DNA of 8,135 bases from an uncultured Mollicutes bacterium (GTDB lineage: Bacteria > Bacillota_I > Bacilli_A > RFN20 > CAG-449): positions 1 through 8,135 of the forward strand of contig URVS01000062.1 in NCBI GenBank assembly GCA_900551385.1, read 5' to 3'. Positions 4,730 through 8,135 of the stretch are shown piece after piece (position 1 is the first letter of the stretch; every line of letters begins with the position of its first letter). The notes below the pieces were generated by a model. It was not told the origin of the DNA. It did no database searches and saw only the letters and a program-made list of their open reading frames with translations. Both the position numbers and the translations under genes were made by a program.

Positions 4730-6274
4730 ATGGAGTTAGAAAATAAAAAAATTAATATTTCTTTCAAAAATATTACAAAAAGATTTGGTAATAATATAGC
4801 TAACAATAATATTTCTTTTGATATTTTTGAGGGTGAAATACTTGCTTTGCTTGGTGAAAATGGAAGTGGTAAAACTACTTTAATGAATATGTTAAGTGGT
4901 ATTTATTTTCCTGATGAAGGAGATATTTTTGTTCATGGTGAAAAAGCTAACATTAAATCTCCTCATGATGCTTTTAAATATAATATTGGCATGATTCATC
5001 AACATTTTAAATTGATTGATACATTTACATGTTTAGAAAATATTGTTTTAGGAATTGAAGATAAGAATAAATCTAAATTAAAAATTGCTAAAGAATTAGT
5101 TAATGAAATCTTATCTAAATATGGATTTGTTCTTGATTTGAATAGAAAAGTATATGAGATGTCTGTTTCTGAAAAACAAACATTAGAAATTGTTAAAGCT
5201 CTTTATAGAGGCGCTAATACATTAATTCTTGATGAACCAACTGCAGTTTTAACTCCTAATGAAATTGAAAAATTATTCAATGTTTTAAGAAATATGAAAA
5301 ATGATGGTAAATCTATTATTATCATTACTCATAAATTGAATGAAGTTATGGAAATTTCTGACCGTGTAGTAGTTTTAAGAAAAGGTGAATATATTGGTGT
5401 TGTAAATACTTGTGATACTAATGAAAAAGCTTTAACTGAAATGATGGTTGGAAAGAAAGTTGAATTAAATATTGATAGAAGTGAACCAGTTAATCCAAAA
5501 GATAGATTAATTGTTAATAATTTAACTTGTAAAAATAGAGAAGGAATTAAAACTTTAGATGATGTTTCTTTTGCTGCAAGAAGTGGTGAAATATTAGGTA
5601 TTGCTGGTATTTCTGGTTCTGGACAAAGAGAAATCCTTGAATCTATTGCAGGTTTACTTAGACTTGAAAGTGGTGAAATTACTTATATTGATCCTAAGAC
5701 TAATGAAGAAGTTAATTTAAGAAATAAAACACCATTAGAAATTAGAGAAATGGGAGTAAGATTATCATTTGTTCCTGAAGATAGATTAGGTATGGGTTTA
5801 GTTGGTAATATGGATATTATTGATAATATGATGTTAAGAAGTTATTCTAAAGGCCATAATTTATTTGTTGATAGATCTAAACCTGCTGAACTTGCTAATA
5901 AAACTATTGAAGAATTAGAAGTTAAAACTCCTTCAGTTCATACTCCTGTTAGAAAATTATCTGGTGGTAATGTTCAAAAAGTATTAGTTGGTAGAGAAAT
6001 TGCTTCTTCTCCAAAAGTTTTAATGGTTGCTTATCCAGTTAGAGGCCTTGATATCAATTCATCTTATATTATTTATCATTTATTAAATGAACAAAAACAA
6101 AAAGGGACATCAATTATTTATGTTGGTGAAGATTTAGATGTTTTACTTGCATTAAGTGATAGAATATTAGTTTTATGTCAAGGTAAAGTAAATGGTATTG
6201 TTGATGCTAGAACTACTACTAAAGAAGAAGTTGGTTTGTTAATGACTAATTTAGTTAATAAGGAGGCCTTATAA
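4730..6274 (+). CDS. nupO: Double-domain ABC ATPase of a nucleoside/BMP-type importer
   Basis: The 514-residue cytoplasmic protein carries two fused nucleotide-binding domains, as in NupO, RbsA and MglA-type ATPases (usually about 500 aa), and energises the two permeases encoded next. Domain 1 (about 9-245) has Walker A GENGSGKTT (42-50), Q-loop Gln91, Walker B LILDEP (165-170) and switch His201, but its signature is MSVSEKQ (144-150), with Ser where LSGGQ has its last Gly. Domain 2 (about 260-505) has the degenerate Walker A GISGSGQRE (292-300 region, Lys replaced by Gln), a canonical LSGGNVQK signature (410-417), Walker B LMVAYPVRGLD, in which the Asp-Glu pair is Ala-Tyr, and Glu instead of the switch His (VGEDLD). 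One active and one degenerate ATP site is normal for this family. The domain 2 signature would complete the domain 1 site. The PTAVLTPNEIE stretch is typical of BMP-linked ATPases. Confidence 0.92.
   Translation: MELENKKINISFKNITKRFGNNIANNNISFDIFEGEILALLGENGSGKTTLMNMLSGIYFPDEGDIFVHGEKANIKSPHDAFKYNIGMIHQHFKLIDTFTCLENIVLGIEDKNKSKLKIAKELVNEILSKYGFVLDLNRKVYEMSVSEKQTLEIVKALYRGANTLILDEPTAVLTPNEIEKLFNVLRNMKNDGKSIIIITHKLNEVMEISDRVVVLRKGEYIGVVNTCDTNEKALTEMMVGKKVELNIDRSEPVNPKDRLIVNNLTCKNREGIKTLDDVSFAARSGEILGIAGISGSGQREILESIAGLLRLESGEITYIDPKTNEEVNLRNKTPLEIREMGVRLSFVPEDRLGMGLVGNMDIIDNMMLRSYSKGHNLFVDRSKPAELANKTIEELEVKTPSVHTPVRKLSGGNVQKVLVGREIASSPKVLMVAYPVRGLDINSSYIIYHLLNEQKQKGTSIIYVGEDLDVLLALSDRILVLCQGKVNGIVDARTTTKEEVGLLMTNLVNKEAL
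6260..6266 (+). promoter_or_regulatory. Ribosome-binding site of the first permease gene
   Basis: A perfect AAGGAGG within the last codons of the ATPase gene, 8 nt before the ATG at 6275. Stop and start are directly adjacent (TAA then ATG), so the two genes are surely co-transcribed. Confidence 0.85.
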
Positions 6275-7357
6275 ATGAAAAATAAAGAACCTTTATTTCA
6301 TATTAGTAAAAGAGTAAATATATCTTGGCAAAAGTCTTTATTAATAAAAGGCGGCGCTATTTTATCAGCACTTATTTTATGTTGCATACTTCTTTTATGT
6401 ATTGCGCAAGCAAATCCACTTGAAGTTATTGCTCAAATGTTTTTAGGGAATTTTGGTACACCTAGAAGAATTTGGATATTATTAAAAGATATGTCTTTAT
6501 TATTAATTGTTGCTTTGGCTTTAGTTCCTGCTTTTAAAATGAAGTTTTGGAATTTAGGTGGTAATGGACAAATTTTAATGGGAACATTAGCTAGTATTAT
6601 ATGTATGTTTTATATGGGTAATGCTGGTATTAGTGATTTAATTATTATTCCTTGCATGATTGTTAGTAGTATATTAGCAGGTGTGATATGGGCAGTTATT
6701 CCTGCTATATTTAAAGCTATTTTTAATACTAATGAATCATTATTTACTTTGATGCTTAATTATGTTGCTAGTGGTTTAGTTACTGTGTTTTTAACTATTG
6801 CTGTTAAAACTGGCTCAGGTACTTTAGGTATTGTTAATGCTGGTAATTTTGTAGCTATTGGTAATGATTATATGTTAACTATTTTAGTGGCTATTGTAAT
6901 TTTTGGTTTTATGTTTAGTTATTTAAAATATTCTAAACATGGATATGAATTAACTGTAGTTGGTGAAAGTGAGCAAACCGCTAAATATATTGGTATTAAT
7001 GTTAGAAAAGTTGTTATTAGAACATTAGTTTTATCAGGGGCAATATGTGGAGTTGTTGGTTTACTTATTGCTGGATCTTTATCTCATACTGTTAATACTG
7101 AAAGTGCTAATAATATGGGCTTTACAGCAATTATGGTTACATGGCTTGGTAAATGTAATCCTCTTTACATGGTAGGAACTTCATTTTTAGTTTCATTCTT
7201 ATCTAGAGGTATGCAACAAGTTCAAACTTATTGTGGATTAACTAATAATGCAATTTCAGATATTGCACTTGGTGTTATGTATTTCTTCATTATTGGTTGT
7301 GATTTCTTTGCTAATTATAAAATTATGTTTAGACGTAATAAAAAGGAGGAAAAATAA
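6275..7357 (+). CDS. nupP: ABC importer permease 1, BPD_transp_2 (NupP) type
   Basis: The 360-residue integral membrane protein forms one half of the transmembrane channel of the nucleoside-type importer. After a short basic cytoplasmic N-terminus (1-24), I see hydrophobic segments around 25-46, 73-88, 98-114, 121-145, 155-178, 199-217, 247-268, 283-309 and 328-345, ending in a charged tail. Family marks are KMKFWNLGGNGQILMG (88-103, the counterpart of the FNIGAEGQ motif), NESLFTLMLNYVASG (153-167), a cytoplasmic coupling-type loop VVGESEQTAKYIGINV (228-243) that should dock on the ATPase, and GFTAIMVTWLGKCNP (282-296). The length is typical of NupP/YufP relatives. Sugar permeases of the RbsC family are the nearest alternative, but the neighbouring BMP lipoprotein argues for nucleosides. 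Confidence 0.9.
   Translation: MKNKEPLFHISKRVNISWQKSLLIKGGAILSALILCCILLLCIAQANPLEVIAQMFLGNFGTPRRIWILLKDMSLLLIVALALVPAFKMKFWNLGGNGQILMGTLASIICMFYMGNAGISDLIIIPCMIVSSILAGVIWAVIPAIFKAIFNTNESLFTLMLNYVASGLVTVFLTIAVKTGSGTLGIVNAGNFVAIGNDYMLTILVAIVIFGFMFSYLKYSKHGYELTVVGESEQTAKYIGINVRKVVIRTLVLSGAICGVVGLLIAGSLSHTVNTESANNMGFTAIMVTWLGKCNPLYMVGTSFLVSFLSRGMQQVQTYCGLTNNAISDIALGVMYFFIIGCDFFANYKIMFRRNKKEEK
7343..7349 (+). promoter_or_regulatory. Ribosome-binding site of the second permease gene
   Basis: A perfect AAGGAGG 8 nt before the ATG at 7358, again inside the previous gene. The same stop-then-start arrangement as at 6272-6277 is repeated here. Confidence 0.85.
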
Positions 7358-8135
7358 ATGTTTTTTAATGCTATTTTACCTAGTGCGATTGCAATTGCTA
7401 CTGTCTTTTTATATGGTTGTCTTGGTGAGACTTTAATGGAAAAAGTTGGACATTTAAATTTAGGTATTCCAGGTATTATGTGTATGGGTACATTTGGAGG
7501 ATGTTTAGGTGTTAGTCTTTATATGAGTAATTTTAAAGATAATCCAATGGCTGCTAATTGGTTTTTACTTGTACTAATTGCTATTATTTTATCATTTATT
7601 TTTGCTGCTATAGGTGGACTTATATATGCTTTTATTACTGTTACTTTAAAATGTAATCAAAATGTTACAGGTTTAGCATTAACTACTTTTGGTGCAGGAT
7701 TTGTTGATTATTTTATGAATTCAATTGATAAAACTTATTTTGCTTATGCTAGTAAAATTTTTAAATATCATTTACCTTTTGGGGATAATTTAGGTGCTTT
7801 TGGTAATATTTTTATTAATCATGGTATTTTAGTTTATATAGCAATTATTTTAGCTGTTGTAGCGGCTATTGTCTTAAAGAAAACAAGAATAGGTTTATCT
7901 TTAAGAGCTATTGGTGAAAATCCTGCTACTGCAGATGCTGCAGGAATAAATGTTAACAAATATAAATATATTACTATTACATTAGGTTCTGGTATAGCAG
8001 GACTTGGTGGTTTGTTTTATGTTATGGATTATGTTGGTGGAAGTTGGGAAAATTCTGGAACAATTCAAGCATTTGGTTGGTTAGCAATTGCATTAGTTAT
8101 CTTTAGTATTTGGAAACCTGGTTTTGCTATTATAG
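7358..8135 (+). CDS. nupQ: ABC importer permease 2, BPD_transp_2 (NupQ) type (3' partial)
   Basis: The frame opens at the ATG directly after the stop of the previous permease and stays open for 259 codons to the window edge, so the C-terminus is missing; relatives are about 300-320 aa. It is the second membrane subunit of the same importer. Translation shows a hydrophobic first segment (6-24), the motif HLNLGIPGIMCMGTFGG (32-48, the counterpart of LNIGLEGMMLMGA), a strong segment at 69-95, another at 157-173, the coupling-type loop AIGENPATADAAGINVNKYK (184-203), a segment at 205-222, and FGWLAIALVIFSIWKPGF (239-256), which resembles the family GYIALA..IFGxWxP. Paralogous permease pairs like this, after a double-domain ATPase, are the standard BMP transporter layout. 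No sign of frameshift. Confidence 0.9.
   Translation, partial: MFFNAILPSAIAIATVFLYGCLGETLMEKVGHLNLGIPGIMCMGTFGGCLGVSLYMSNFKDNPMAANWFLLVLIAIILSFIFAAIGGLIYAFITVTLKCNQNVTGLALTTFGAGFVDYFMNSIDKTYFAYASKIFKYHLPFGDNLGAFGNIFINHGILVYIAIILAVVAAIVLKKTRIGLSLRAIGENPATADAAGINVNKYKYITITLGSGIAGLGGLFYVMDYVGGSWENSGTIQAFGWLAIALVIFSIWKPGFAII

Noticed and set aside
7248..7436. 62-codon + strand frame across the junction of the two permease genes
   Set aside because: It overlaps the end of one clear permease and the start of the next in a different frame. Ribosome-binding site and homology support the permease frames.
1..8135. Mobile elements, CRISPR arrays, tRNA or rRNA genes
   Set aside because: Every stretch is accounted for by housekeeping-type genes or the short regulatory regions. 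I saw no transposase, direct-repeat array, inverted terminal repeats or cloverleaf.

Overview
This is an AT-rich, low-GC Gram-positive (Firmicutes/Bacilli-like) chromosomal segment. Three things suggest this: A/T-ending codons dominate, ribosome-binding sites are strong (AAGGAGG-type), and one product is a lipoprotein with a type II signal peptide. TGA is used as a stop (two genes end in ATGA overlaps), so this is not a mycoplasma using the TGA=Trp code. An uncultured Bacilli/Erysipelotrichia-type gut lineage would fit, but that is only inference. All recognisable genes are on the + strand.

Region 1 (1-2497) is a tightly overlapping three-gene set for tRNA modification. It holds the C-terminal part of a TcdA-type E1-like enzyme (ct6A37), a NifS/IscS-class cysteine desulfurase, and a TtcA-type PP-loop tRNA thiolase. 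Each junction is a 4-nt ATGA overlap. The desulfurase is the natural sulfur donor for TtcA and the known partner type for TcdA.

Region 2 (2498-3137) is a single purine-salvage gene, xpt (xanthine phosphoribosyltransferase), with its own ribosome-binding site but no visible riboswitch.

Region 3 (3138-3422) is a dense regulatory intergenic region. In order it holds an AT palindrome, a near-consensus cre (CcpA) site, two possible -10 boxes, a small hairpin, a purine riboswitch aptamer with the guanine-type specificity C, and a leader that can hide the next gene's ribosome-binding site. I can draw mutually exclusive pairings consistent with a translational OFF switch.

Region 4 (3423-8135, open at the right edge) is a purine-nucleoside-type ABC importer operon. 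It encodes a BMP/PnrA-family lipoprotein, a double-NBD ATPase (NupO type) and two permeases (NupP and NupQ types, the latter cut off). A strong intrinsic terminator lies between the lipoprotein gene and the ATPase gene, as expected if the binding protein is made in excess. Together xpt, the guanine riboswitch and the transporter form a guanine-responsive purine salvage and uptake locus. No wholly new system is evident. The most interesting parts are the regulatory layers in 3138-3422 and the tRNA-modification trio.
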